This document shows positions 22,286 through 33,380 of a stretch of 64,000 nucleotides of DNA, in pieces. The notes beneath the pieces were generated by a model. The model was not told where the DNA came from. It was given only the letters and a program-made list of their open reading frames with translations, and made no database searches. Both the position numbers and the translations under genes were made by a program. The DNA is from Arachis hypogaea (taxonomy: Eukaryota; Streptophyta; Magnoliopsida; Fabales; Fabaceae): NCBI RefSeq assembly GCF_003086295.3, contig NC_092042.1, positions 42,530,137 through 42,594,136 of the forward strand, given 5' to 3'. Position 1 is the stretch's first letter, and the number at the start of each line of letters is the position of its first letter.

Positions 22286-23932
22286 TGATAGGCAAAATTG
22301 TGATTTACTCTTTTTCATAACGAACAATTCTTAGCAATGGCTCCAAAACCTTGGTGCACACTACTATGGTTCACTCATATTCTTCACAACTTCACACAAC
22401 TAACCAGCAAGTGCACTAGGTCGTCCAAGTAATAAACCTTACGTGAGTAAGGATCGATCCCACGGAGATTGTTGGTATGAAGCAAGCTATGGTCATCTTG
22501 TTAATCTCAGTTAGGCTGATTCAAATGATTATAATGGTTTTCAAAAATTAATAATAAATAAAGCATAAAATAAAGATAGAGATACTTATGTAAATCATTG
22601 ATGGGAATTTCAGATAAGTGTATGAAGATGCTTTGTCCCTGTTGAATCTCTGCTTTCCTACTGCCTTCCTTCAATGCTTCATACTCCTTTCCATGGCAAG
22701 CTGTATGTAGGCATCACCGTTGTCAATGGCTACATCCCATCCTCTCAATGAAAATAGTCCAAATGCTCTGTCACAGCACGGCTAATCATCTGTCGGTTCT
22801 CGATCATGTCGGAATAGAATCCATTGATTCTTTTGCGTCTGTCACCATGCCCAACAATCACGAGTTTAAAGCTCGTCACAGTCATTCAATCCTTGAATCC
22901 TACTTAGAATACCACAGACAAGGTTTAGACTTTCCGGATTCTCAAGAATGGCCGCCAATAATTCTAGCTTATACCACGAAGACTCTGATTAAGGAATCCA
23001 AGAGATACTCGCTCGTTCTAAGGTGGAACGGAAGTGGTTGTCAGTCACGCGTTCATAGGTGAGAATGATGATGAGTGTCACAGATCATCACATTCATCAT
23101 GTTGAAGTGCAACGAATATCTTAGAACAAGAATAAGCTGAATTGAATAGAAAATAGTAGTAATTGCATTAAAACTCGAGGTACAGCAGAGCTCCACACCC
23201 TTAATCTATGGTGTGTAGAAACTCCACGGTTGAAAATACACAAGTGATTGTCCAGGCATGGCCGAATGGCCAGCCCCCATGAAGGTCTAAATCGCATACA
23301 CTGATTAAGGATCAATCAAAAGACCGAATGGTCAAAAGACCTGACACTTAGTACAATAGTAAAAAGTTCTATTTATACTAAACTAGCTACTAGGGTTTAC
23401 AGAAATAACTCTAAGTGCAGAAATCCACTTCCGAGGCCCACTTTGATGTGTGCTTGGGCTGAGCTTGAGCTTTACACATGCAGAGGCTTCTTTTGGAGTT
23501 AAACGCCAAGTAGTAACGTATTTTTGGCGTTTAACTTTGGTTTGTGACGTGTTTCTGGCGTTTTACTCCAGAATGCAGCATAGAACTAGTGTTGAACGCC
23601 AGTTTGCGTCATCTAAACTCGAAAAAGGTATGGACTATTATATATTGCTAGAAAGCTCTGGATGTCTACTTTCTAACGCCGTTAAGAGTGCAGGGAGGTC
23701 AGGATCCAACAGTATCAGCAGTCCTTTTTCAGCCTGAATCAGATTTTTGCTCATGTCCCTCAATTTCAGCCAGAAAATTCCTGAAATCACAGAAAAACAC
23801 ACAAACTCATAGTAAAGTCTAGAAATGTGAATTTCGCAAAAAAACTAATGAAAACATCCTTAAAAGTAGCTAGATCCTACTAGAAACTACCTAAAAACAA
23901 TGCCAAAAAGCGTATAAATTATCCGCTCATCA
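22286..23932 (-). repeat. 3' LTR of T6
   Basis: 1647 bp. On the minus strand it starts TGATGAGCGGATAATTTATA at 23932 and ends CACAATTTTGCCTATCA at 22286, inside T4 gag. Four GGCGTT/AACGCC-type palindromes lie at about 23490-23600 and the GGCTGGCCATTCGGCC hairpin at about 23255-23275. Confidence 0.88.
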
Positions 23933-23970
23933 CAACACCAAACTTAAATTATTGCTTGTCCCCAAGCAAC
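23933..23970 (-). promoter_or_regulatory. Hairpin plus AAGTTTGGTGTTG before the T6 3' LTR
   Basis: On the minus strand GTTGCTTG, loop GGGA and CAAGCAAT (23970-23951) form a stem with a G-T outer pair, followed by AATTTAAGTTTGGTGTTG and the LTR. Confidence 0.68.
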
Positions 23971-25037
23971 TGAAAATCAAATAGGATAAAAAGAAGAGAA
24001 TATACTATAAATCTCAAAACATCAATGAATATTAGTTCTAATTAGATGAGCGGGACTTGTAGCTTTTTGCTTCTGAATAGTTGTGGCATCTCACTTTATC
24101 CTTTGAAGTTTAGAATGATTGGCATCTATAGGAACTCAGAGTTTAGATAGTGTTATTAATTCTCCTAATTAAGTATGTTGATTCTTGAACACAGCTACTT
24201 TTATGAGTCTTGGTTGTGGCCCTAAGCACTTTGTTTTCCAGTATTACCACCTGATACATAAATGCCACAGACACATGACTTGGTGAACCTTTTCAGATTG
24301 TGACTCAGCTTTCCTAAAGTCCCCAGTTAGAGGTGTCCAGAGCTCTTAAGCACACTCTTTTTACTTTGGATCACGACTTTAACCACTCAGTCTCAAGCTT
24401 TTCACTTGGACCTGCATGCCACAAGCACATGGTTAGGGATAGCTTGATTTAGCCGCTTAGACCTGGATTTTATTTCCTTGGGCCCCCCTATCCATTAATG
24501 CTCAAAGCCTTGGATCCTTTTTACCCTTGCCTTTTGGTTTTATGGGCTATTGACTTTTTCTGCTTGCTTTTTCTTCTTTTTTTATTTTTTTGCCACTTTT
24601 TTTTTCGCAAGCTTTTGTTCTTCACTACTTTTTCTTGCTTCAAGAATCAATTTTTTTTTATTTTTCAGATTATCAATAACATTTCTCTTATTCATCATTC
24701 TTTCAAGAGCCAACAATTTTAACATTCATAAACAACAAGATAAAAAAATATGCACTGTTCAAGCATTCATTCAGAAAACAAAAAGTATTGTCACCACATC
24801 AATATAATTAAGCTAATTTCAAGGATGAATTCGAAACTCATGTACTTTTTGTTCTTTTATATTAGAGCATTTTTCTTTTAAGAAAGGTGAAGGATTCATG
24901 GAATTATTCATAGCCTTAAGACATAGACACTAGACACTAATGATCATGTAATAAAGACACAAACATAGAAAAATATAAAGCTTAAAACCGAAAAAAATAG
25001 AGAAATAGGAACAAGGAAGTTAAGGAATGAGTCCACC
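23971..25037 (-). other. Conserved 3' noncoding block of T6
   Basis: No gene is supported. It is the reverse-orientation counterpart of 11640-12480 in T5, with both 'TGTGGCAT' units (24405-24425 and 24255-24275) and the A/G-rich tract on the sense strand (24550-24680). Confidence 0.6.
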
Positions 25038-26192
25038 TTAGTGATGGTGGCGTCTTCTTCTTGAAGAACCAATGATATTCTTGAGCTCCTCTATGTCTCT
25101 TCCTTGCCTTTGTTGCTCCTCCCTCATAGCTCTTTGATCTTCTCTAATCTCATGGAGAATGATGGAGTGCTCTTGGTGTTCCACCCTTAATTGGTTCATA
25201 TCATGACTCAATCCTTCTAGAGAAGTGTTGAGTTGTTCCCAATAGTTGTTTGGAGGAAAGTGCATCCCTTGAGGCATCTCAGGGATTTCTTGATGATGAG
25301 CTTCCTCATGCGTCTCTTGAGATCCATGGATGGCCTCTCTTGTTTGCTCCATCCTCTTCTTAGTGATGTGCTAGTCCTCTTCAATGAGGATGTCTCCTTC
25401 TATGACAAATCCAGCTGAGTAGCATAGATGGCAAATAAGATGAGGAAAAGCTAGCCTTGCCATAGTGGAGGACTTTTCGGCTACTTTGTAGAATTCAAGA
25501 AAGATGACTTCATGAACTTCTATTTCCTCTCCAATCATGATGCTATGGATCATGATGGCCCGATCCACATTTACTTCAAATCGGTTGCTAGTAGGGATGA
25601 TGGAGCATTGGATGAATTCCAACCATCCTCTAGCCACCAGTTTAAGGTCCAGTCTTCGCAATTGAACTGACTTGCCTTTTTAGTCTCTTTTCCATTGAGC
25701 TCCTTCCACACATATTTCCATAAGGACTTGGTCCAACCTTTGATCAAAGTTGACCCTTCTAGTGTAGGGGCGTGTATCTTCTTGCATCATAGGCAAGTTG
25801 AACGCCAACCTTACATTTTCCGAACTGAAATCTAAGTATTTTTCCCGAACCATTGTAAGATAATTCTTTGGATTTGGGTTCATACTTTGATCATGGTTCC
25901 TAGTGATCCATGCATTGGCATAGAACTCTTGAACCATTAAGATTCCGACTTGTTGAATGGGGTTAGTCAGAACTTCCCAACCTTTTCTTTGGATCTCATG
26001 TTGGATCTCCGGATACTCATTTTTCTTGAGCATGAAAGGGACCTCAGGGATCACCTTCTTCTTGGCCAAAACTTCATAGAAGTGGTCTTGATGGACCTTT
26101 GAGATGAATCTCTCCATCTCCCATGACTCGGAGGTGGAAGCTTTTGTCTTCCCTTTCCTCTTTCTAGAGGTTTCTCCGGCCTTAGGTGCCAT
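25038..26192 (-). pseudogene. T6 ORF3, nearly intact plant-retrotransposon ORF3 protein
   Basis: One frame of 384 codons runs from ATG at 26192 to 25038, interrupted only by stops at about 25680 and 25371. The N-terminus is a basic stretch (MAPKAGETSRKRKGKTKAST), which could serve nuclear entry. Conserved family blocks follow: SWEMERFISKVHQDHFYE, FYANAW, VNFDQRLDQVLMEICVEGAQW and GWLEFIQCSIIPTSN. The C-terminal third is Glu/Gln-rich and probably coiled (NYWEQLNTSL to RQGRDIEELK), ending in an Arg/His cluster. No catalytic motif, signal peptide or membrane segment is visible, so a classical envelope protein is unlikely. Function unknown. Confidence 0.75.
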
Positions 26193-26235
26193 AGATGGTT
26201 ATGGAAAAACAAAAAAGCTATGCTTTTACCACACC

Positions 26236-26266
26236 AAACTTAGAATGTTGCTCGCTCTCGAGCAAA
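26236..26266 (-). promoter_or_regulatory. Hairpin plus AAGTTTGGTGTGG upstream of T6 ORF3
   Basis: On the minus strand TTGCTCG, loop AGAG and CGAGCAA (26265-26248) make a 7 bp stem; AAGTTTGGTGTGG follows ten bases later, some 40 bases before the ORF3 ATG. Confidence 0.68.
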
Positions 26267-26383
26267 GAAAAGAAAGTATAGAAGAAGAAGAAGAAGATAT
26301 GAAGGAGAGGGAGAGGGGTGTGTATTCGGCCAAGAGAGAGAAGAGAGGGTTGTGATGTATGAAAATGAAGAAGGATAGAGGGG

Positions 26384-26391
26384 TTTATATA
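26384..26391 (-). promoter_or_regulatory. Internal TATA box upstream of T6 ORF3
   Basis: TATATAAA on the minus strand, 192 bases before the ORF3 ATG and preceded by a C-rich stretch (TCCCTCCAC). The spacing is nearly equal to that in T9 (199). Confidence 0.55.
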
Positions 26392-26724
26392 GTGGAGGGA
26401 GAGGGTAGTAGGTTCGGTCATTATGGTAGGTTTGCATGGGAAAGGGATTTTGAATTTGAAGGTAGGTGGGGTTTATGAGGAAGAGTGGATGGATGTGAGT
26501 GGTGAAGAGATGATGGGGAAGAGAGATTGAGGTGATTGGTGAAGGGTTTTTGGGGAAGAGTGTTATTGGATTGTGTGAAGAAGAGAGAATGTGAGTTGAG
26601 GTAGGTAGGGATCCTGTGGGGTCCACAGATCCTGAGATGATCCTGTGGGATCCACAGATCCTGAGGTGTCAAGGATTTATCATCCCTGGACTAATGAGGC
26701 ATGTAAAATGGCCTCTGCATGCAA

Positions 26725-27000
26725 TCCTGGCGTTCAACGCCAGATTGATGCTTGTTTCTAGCGTTCAACGCCAGCTCTATGCTTGTTTTGGGCGTTCAAC
26801 GCCAATCTGCAGCATGTTTCTGGCGTTAAACACCAGTTCCATGCTTGTTTCAGGCGTTTAACACCAGCTCTCCTCAGGGTATAATCCTGGCGTTTAAACG
26901 CCAGACTGCTGCTTGTTTTTGGCATTCAACGCCAGATTCATGCTCTGTTCTGGCATTGAACGCCAGCCAGATGCTTCTTACTGGCGTTTAAAAGCCAGTA
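26725..27000. repeat. GGCGTTNAACGCC palindrome array in T6
   Basis: Nine units with a mean spacing near 32 bases. Examples: CTGGCGTTCAACGCCAG (26728), GGGCGTTCAACGCCAA (26789), CTGGCGTTTAAACGCCAG (26888). Some copies have CG to TG or CA changes. Spacers share 'atgcttgttt'. It lies between the protease gene and ORF3. Confidence 0.85.
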
Positions 27001-27135
27001 AGCTCTTCCTCCAAGGTGTGCTGTTTCTTCTGCTATTTTTGATTCTGTTTTTAATTTTAGTAATTATTTTGTGACTCCACATGATCATGAACCTAATAAA
27101 ACTTAAAAAAACAATAAAAATATAGATAAATAAAA

Positions 27136-27153
27136 ATTGGGTTGCCTCCCAAT
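27136..27153 (-). promoter_or_regulatory. AGGCAA-loop hairpin after T6 protease
   Basis: On the minus strand ATTGGG and CCCAAT form a perfect 6 bp stem around AGGCAA. It is preceded by AAAGAAACGCTT, close to the AAAGAAGCGCTT of T9 and T11. Confidence 0.7.
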
Positions 27154-27201
27154 AAGCGTTTCTTTAATGTCAATAGCTTGACAGTGAGCTCTCATGGAGC
27201 C

Positions 27202-28130
27202 TCACAAATCCTCAGAGCATTGTTGGGACCTCCCAACACCAAACTTAGAGTTTGAATGTGGAGGTTCAATACCAAACTTAGAGTTTGGTTGTAGCCTCTC
27301 AACACCAAACTTAGAGTTTGATTGTGGGGGCTCTGTTTGATTCTGTATTGAGAGAAGCTTTTCATGCTTCATCTCTATGGTTGCAGAGGAAGATCCTTGA
27401 GCTTTAAACACCAGGTAGTCCCCATTCAATTGAAGGACTAGCTCTCCTCTGTAAATATCAATCACAGCTCCTGCTGTGGCTAAGAAGGGTCTTCCAAGGA
27501 TGATAGATTCATCCTTATCCTTCCTAGTGTCTAAGATTATGAAATCAACAGGGATGTAAAGGCCTTTAACCTTTACCAACACGTCCTCTACCAATCCATA
27601 AGCTTGTCTTATTGACTGGTCTACCATCTCTAATGAGAATGTGGCAGCCTGTACCTCAAAGATCCCTAGTTTCTCCATTACAGAGAGTGGCATAAGATTT
27701 ATGCCTGACCCCAGGTCACACAGAGCCTTCTCAAAGATCATGGTGCCTATGGTACAAGGTATTAAGAATTTAACAGGATCTTGTTCTTTTGAGGTAAAGT
27801 TTGCTGAACCCATGTATCTAGTTCACTAATGAGCAAGGGAGGTGCATCTTCCCAAGTCTCATTACCAAACAACTTGGCATTCAGCTTCATGATAGCTCCT
27901 AGATATTGAGCAACTTGCTCTCTAATTACATCTTCATCCACTTCAGAGGAAAAATAGTTTTCAAAGCTCATGAATGGAAGAAGGAGGTTTAAAGGAATCT
28001 CTATGGTCTCTATATGAGCCTCAGATTCCTTTAGGTCCTCAATAGGGAACTCCTTCTTGTCTGGGAGACGTCCCATGAGGTCTTCCTCATTGGGATTCAT
28101 GTCCTCCCCTTCCTTTCTAGGTTTGGCCAT
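27202..28130 (-). pseudogene. T6 protease and gag end; no RT follows
   Basis: The gag end (28130-27762) and the protease frame (27813-27202) overlap by a frameshift near 27800. Protease motifs are ALCDLGSG (active-site DLG), AYGLVEDVLVKV and IILGRPFLATA. The protein ends in three 11-residue repeats with NSKFGV, encoded by AAGTTTGGTGT-type copies at 27236, 27269 and 27302 (minus strand) spaced exactly 33 bases. The frame then stops, and no polymerase or integrase is present. Confidence 0.82.
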
Positions 28131-29354
28131 TTTGATTATGTCAATGGCCTTGCACTCTCTTTTTGGATTCTCTTCAGTATTGCTTGGGAGAGTACTAGGA
28201 GGAGTTTCAGTGATTTTCTTACTCAGCTAGCCCACTTGTGCCTCCAAATTTCTGATGGATGAACTTGTTTCACTCATGAAGCTTAAAGTGGCCTTAGATA
28301 GATCAGAGACTATGTTTACTAAGCTAGAGGGGCTTTGCTCAGAATTATCTGTCTGTTGCTGAGAAGATGATGGAAAAGGCTTGCTATTGCTAAGCCTGCT
28401 TCTTTCACCATTATTAAAGCCTTGTTGAGGCTTTTGTTGATCCTTCCATGAGAAATTTGGATGATTTCTCCATGAGGAATTATAGGTGTTTCCATAAGGT
28501 TCACCCATGTAATTTACCTCTGCCATTGTAGGGTTCTCTGGATCATAAGCTTCTTCTTCAGAAGATGCCTCTTTAGTACTGTTGGATGCATTTTGCCATC
28601 CATTCAGACTTTGAGAAATCATGTTGACGTGCTGAGTCAACATTTTATTCTGAGCCAATATGGCATTCAGAGCATCAATTTCAAGAACTCCCTTCCTCTG
28701 AGGTGTCCTATTACTCACAGGATTTCTCTTAGAAGTGTACATAAATTGGTTATTTGCAACCATGTCAATGAGTTCTTGAGCTTCTGCAGGCGTTTTCTTT
28801 AGGTGAATGGATCCACCTGCAAAATGGTCTAGTGACATCTTAGAGAACTCAGATAGACCATAATAGAATATATCCAAAATGATCCACTCTGAAAAGCATG
28901 TTAGAAGGACACCTTTTGGTCATCTGCTTGTATCTTTCCCAAGCTTCATAGAGGGATTCACCATCTTTTTCTTTGAAGGTCTGAACATCCACTCTAAGCT
29001 TGCTCAGCTTTTGAGGAGGAAAGAACTTAGCCAAGAAGGTCATGACCAGCTTATCCCAAGAGTCCAGGCTATCTTTAGGTTGTGAGTCAAACCATGTTCT
29101 AGCTCTGTCTGTTATAGCAAAAGCGAAAAGCATGAGCCTGTAGACTTCAGGATCTACTCCATTAGTCTTAACAGTCTCACAGATCTGCAAGAACTCAGTT
29201 AAGAACTGATAGGGATCTTCTAATGGAAGTCCATGAAACTTGCAGTTCTGTTGCATTAGAGCAACTAGTTGAGGTTTCAGGACAAAATTGTTTGCTCCAA
29301 TGGCAGGGATTGAGATGCTTCTTCCATCAAATTTGGAAGTAGGTGTAGTATAGT
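28131..29354 (-). pseudogene. gag: T6 gag, main part
   Basis: Gag capsid blocks on the minus strand include MQQNCKFHGLPLEDPYQFL, ARTWFDSQPKDSL, LAKFFPPQKLSKLR and SLYEAWERYKQ (29256-28849), then FYYGLSEFSKMSLD and the Gln/Ser-rich tail (28877-28227). A frameshift near 28870 and a stop at about 28228 (QVG-stop where relatives have QVGQ, a CAG to TAG change) break it. T7 splits it at 29354/29355; the N-terminal codons are at 56129-55952. No zinc knuckle is visible. Confidence 0.82.
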
Positions 29355-30893
29355 TGATGAGCGGATATTTTATACGCTTTTTGGGGGTAATTTCATGTAG
29401 ATTTTAGTATGTTTTAGTTGGTTTTTAGTAGATTTTTTTTAGTTTTTAGGCAAAAATCATATTTCTGGACTTTACTATGAGTTTGTGTATTTTTCTGTGA
29501 TTTCAGGTTTTTTTCTGGCTGAAATTGAGGGAGCTGAGCAAAAATCTCATTTAGGCTAAAAAAGGACTGCTGATGCTGTTGGATTCTGACCTCCCTGCAC
29601 TCGTAATGGCTTTTATGAAGCTACAGAAGTCCAATTGGCGCTCTCTCAATTGGGTTGGAAAGTAGACATCCAGGGCTTTTCATCAATATATAATAGTTCA
29701 TACTTTGCACGATGATAGACGACGTAAACTGGTGTTCAACGCCTGTTCCATTTTGCAGTCTCGCGTTCAGCGCCAGAAACAGGTTGCAAGTTGGAGTTCA
29801 ATGCCAGAAACAGGTTACAACCTGGCGTTTAACTCCAGAAACAGCCCAGGCACGTGAGAAGCTTAAGTCTCAGCCCCAGCACACACCAAGTGGGCCCCAG
29901 AAGTAGATTTCTGCACTATCCATCTTAGTTTACTCATTTTCTGTAAACCTAGGTTACTAGTTTAGTATTTAAACAACTTTTAGAGACTTATTTTATATCT
30001 CATGACATTTTTAGATCTGAATTTTTATACTGTTTGACGGCATGAGTCTCTAAACTCCATTGTTGGGGGTGCGGAGCTCTATAACGTCTCGATGAATTAA
30101 TGCAATTATTTCTGTTTTCCATTCAAACATGCTTGTTCCTATCTAAGATGTTCATTCGCGCTTCACTATAAAGAAGGTGATGATCCATGACACTCATCAC
30201 CTTCCTCAATCCATGAATGTGTGCCTGACAACCACCTCCGTTCTACATCAGATTGAATGAGTATCTCTTAGATTTCTTAATCAGAATCTTCGTGGTATAA
30301 GCTAGAATTTATGGTGGCATTCATGAGAATCTGGAAAGTCTGAACCTTGTCTGTGGTATTCCGAGTATGATTCAATGATTGAATGGCTGTGACGAGCTTC
30401 AAACTCGCGATTGTTGGGCGTAGTGACAGACGCAAAAGGATCAATGGATCCTATTCCGACATGATCGAGAACCAACAGATGATTAGCCGTGCTGTGACAG
30501 AGCATTTGGATCATTTTCACTGAGAGGATGGGAAGTAGCCACTGACAATGGTGATGCCCTACATGCAGATTGCCATGGAAGGAGCCTTGCGTGTGTGAAG
30601 AGGAGGACAAGAGAAAAGCTAAAATTCAGAGGACAAAGCATCTCCAAAACTCCAACATATTCTCCATTATTGAGTAACAATTACTTATTCCAAACACTTT
30701 CACTTTTTACAATTAAATTCAAAGAACCTTATTGGCATCCTGACTAAGATTAATAAGATAACCATAGCTTGCTTCATACCAACAATCTCCGTGGGATCGA
30801 CCCTTACTCACGTAAGGTATTACTTGGACGACCCAGTGCACTTGCTGGAAAGTTGTGCGGATTGCAAAGGTGTGATTGCAATTTCATGCACCA
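29355..30893 (+). repeat. 5' LTR of T7
   Basis: 1539 bp, TGATGAGCGGATATTTTATA to ATTTCATGCACCA. It carries four GGCGTT/AACGCC-type palindromes around 29730-29850, and shares the 'ccttactcacgtaagg' end segment. GTATTTAAAC near 29966 may be the TATA box. Confidence 0.92.
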
Positions 30894-30899
30894 AGTTTT

Positions 30900-30917
30900 T
30901 GGCACCGTTGTCGAGGA
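30900..30917 (+). promoter_or_regulatory. Primer binding site of T7 (tRNA-Asp, decayed)
   Basis: TGGCACCGTTGTCGAGGA differs from the tRNA-Asp complement at three positions, all G to A or C to T, the kind expected from decay of methylated cytosine. Confidence 0.85.
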
Positions 30918-31922
30918 TTGTTCGAGTTTGAACAACTAAAGGTTTATTTTGTTGCTTAGATTAGGAATAATTTATTTTTGTTGCTATAGAGTCATTAAAT
31001 CTGTGTCCTTTATTTTCTTTTCAAAATTTTTTTCACAAATATTATTTTTCCTTATTAAATTTTAATTTTTTAAGTGAGTTTAGTTTTATACTTTAAGTTT
31101 CGTGTCAATTGCATATTTCATATTTTCTTGTCAAATTTTCTTGTTTGATCTTTGATTTTTCCTATTTTGTGTATTTTTCGTGTTTCCTTGTGCTTTTTCA
31201 AAATATTAGTTTTCAAAAAAATATATTTTTATATACAATATTAAAACACGTTACATTTATAGCTCAGTTGGCTAGAGTGTTGGCTTATGTTCTAGGCAAT
31301 TGGGTATCTTCCTTTTAAAACTTTTTCAAAAATAATTTTTCTTTGATTAAATCTTGTGCCAAACTTTAAGTTTGGTGTTTTCTTGTTAAACTTTCTTTAA
31401 TTTTCGAAAATTTATTGTGATTTTCTAAAAAATTTAAGTTTGGTGTTCTTTCTTTTGTTCTTGGTGTTCTTGTGAATCTTCAAGGTGTTCTTGAGTCTTC
31501 CTTGTGTTTTGATCTTAAAATTTTTAAGTTTGGTGTTTTCCCTCCAAAAGTTTTGAAAACAAGGAGCATTAGATCTAAAAATTTTTAAGTCCTGTGTTTT
31601 TGTGTGTGTTTTTCTTTCATCATAAAATTCAAAATTCAAAAAAATATATTTTCTAACTAATTTTAAGCCATATTTTTGAATTTTTAAAAAAATAAAATAA
31701 AATTAGATTTCAGTTTCAAAAATATCCTAATCACTTTCTCTCTCCTCACTTTTCGAAATTTTTCAAAAAAAAATATACTTTCAAATTTTTTATTTTTATT
31801 TTTATTTTTTTATTTCTTTTTATTTATTATTTTAGTCTTTATTTTAATTTATTTTGTTATTTCAGAAATTATTTTTTAAAAAAATAAATAAAATAAATCC
31901 ACATCATCTTCCTTTTTCCATC
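30918..31922 (+). other. Untranslated leader of T7
   Basis: T-rich, no gene. It contains AAGTTTGGTGT at about 31367, 31435 and 31525, plus variants at 31097 and 31585, and a tRNA-like piece at 31253-31310. Confidence 0.7.
31253..31310 (+). ncRNA. tRNA-like D-arm fragment in the T7 leader
   Basis: TAGCTCAGTTGG (31260-31271) fits the tRNA A box. GCTC and GAGT can pair as a D stem around AGTTGGCTA. An anticodon-like arm (TTGGC with GGCAA, one mismatch and an enlarged loop) follows, but no B box is seen. It is a degraded or captured tRNA part, not a gene. The identity of the tRNA is not clear to me. Confidence 0.4.
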
Positions 31923-33380
31923 ATGGACTTAAGTGGAAATGAACAGTGCAGAAGGACTCTGGGGTCATATGCTAACCCCACTACTGCTTCATATGGGAGT
32001 AGTATCTGTATACCCTCTATCGGAGTCAGTAGTTTTGAGTTGAATCATCAGCTCATTATCATGGTGCAGCAAAGTTGCCAGTATTCCGATCTTCTACAGG
32101 AAGAACCTACAGAGTTTCTGGCACAGTTTTTAAGAATTGCTGACACAGTATTCCGGTCATCCATTTGCTGTAAAAGACCAAGCTAAGAGGTGGTTAAATA
32201 ACCAACCTAAGGACAGCATAAAGACATAGAAACAGCTGTCAGAAAAATTTCTGAATCATTATTTTCCTCCAAGGCTTTAAACAAGGAGATAATGAATCCC
32301 TTTACGATGCCTGGGAGAGATACAGAGAGATGCTAAGAAAATGCCCCTCTGAAATGTTTTCAGAATGGGTGCAGTTAGACATCTTCTATTATGGGCTTAC
32401 AGAGAGAGCTCAGATTTCTCTAGACCACTCAGCTGGTGGATCTATACACATGAGAAAGAAAATAGAAGAAGCTCAAGAGCTCATTGATACAGTGGCCAGA
32501 AATCAGCACCTGTACCTGAGCAGTGAACCTTCCTTGAAAGAAGAGACTAAAACAGTAACTGCTGAACTCATACCTGCAGAACAAGTTACTGAATTCAATC
32601 AGCAACTGGATTTTCTAACAAAACAGCTAGCCTAATTCAAGGAGATACTACAAGAAACAAGAATGGTTAATATGAATATGGAAGTACAGTTAAAGCAAAC
32701 AGAACAGCAGTTATCAAAACAAATAACAGAAGAGTGCCAAGCAGTTCAATTATGAAGTGGAAAAACATTAGATACCTCACTTTAAAGTAGCAGGAAGCCA
32801 AGAATTGAGCAAACTACCCAAAATCCATCTGAGGACAGTAAGAGCCTAGAGAGGAATAATTCTGGCGCTCAAACGCCAAAAAATGGGTGGAAAGCTAGCG
32901 TTGAACGCCCATACCATGCTCAGTCCTGGCGTTCAACGCCAGAAACAAGCAAGGAATTGACGTTGAACGCCCAAAGGAAACACAGTTCTGGCATTCAGAC
33001 GCCAGAAACAGGTGAGGAGTTGGCATCTAACGCCACTCCAGCTTCCACCCCTGGCATTCAAACGCCAGTGGGAGATCAGACACATACAAGTGCTGATAGC
33101 GACCCCTGTAAAAAGGCTTCTCAACCCACATCTCCAGGCAATAAACCTACAGCAACTAAGGTTGAGGAATACAAAGCCAAAATGTCTTATCCTCAGAAAC
33201 TCCGCCAAGCGGAACAGGATAAGCAATTTGCCCACTTTGCAGACTATCTCAGGACTCCTGAAATAAAGATTCCGTTTGCAGAAGCACTTGAGCAAATACC
33301 CTCTTATGCTAAGTTCATGAAAGAAATCTTAAGTCATAAGAAGGATTGGAGGGAAACTGAAAAAGTTTACCTCACTGAAG
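31923..33380 (+). pseudogene. gag: T7 gag, with a palindrome array inside the coding region
   Basis: ATG at 31923 starts a gag of another subtype than T6 and T9 (MDLSGNEQCRRTLGSYANP). Recognisable parts: ICIPSIGVSSFELNHQL, QEEPTEFLAQFLRIADTV, then after a frameshift near 32175 the block RKCPSEMFSEW and LDIFYYGLTERAQISLDHSAGG (32330-32635), a stop TAA at about 32633, and a spacer with a palindrome array (32861-33068). PQKLRQAEQDKQFAHFADYL (33193 on) joins it to protease. Frameshifts and stops make it inactive. Confidence 0.8.
32861..33068 (+). repeat. GGCGTTNAACGCC array inside T7 gag
   Basis: Seven units, for example CTGGCGCTCAAACGCCAA (32863) and CTGGCGTTCAACGCCAG (32926), lie in the gag-protease linker and are translated as repeats such as GIQTPETG and GIQTPVGD. 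In most other elements here the arrays are in noncoding parts. Confidence 0.8.
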
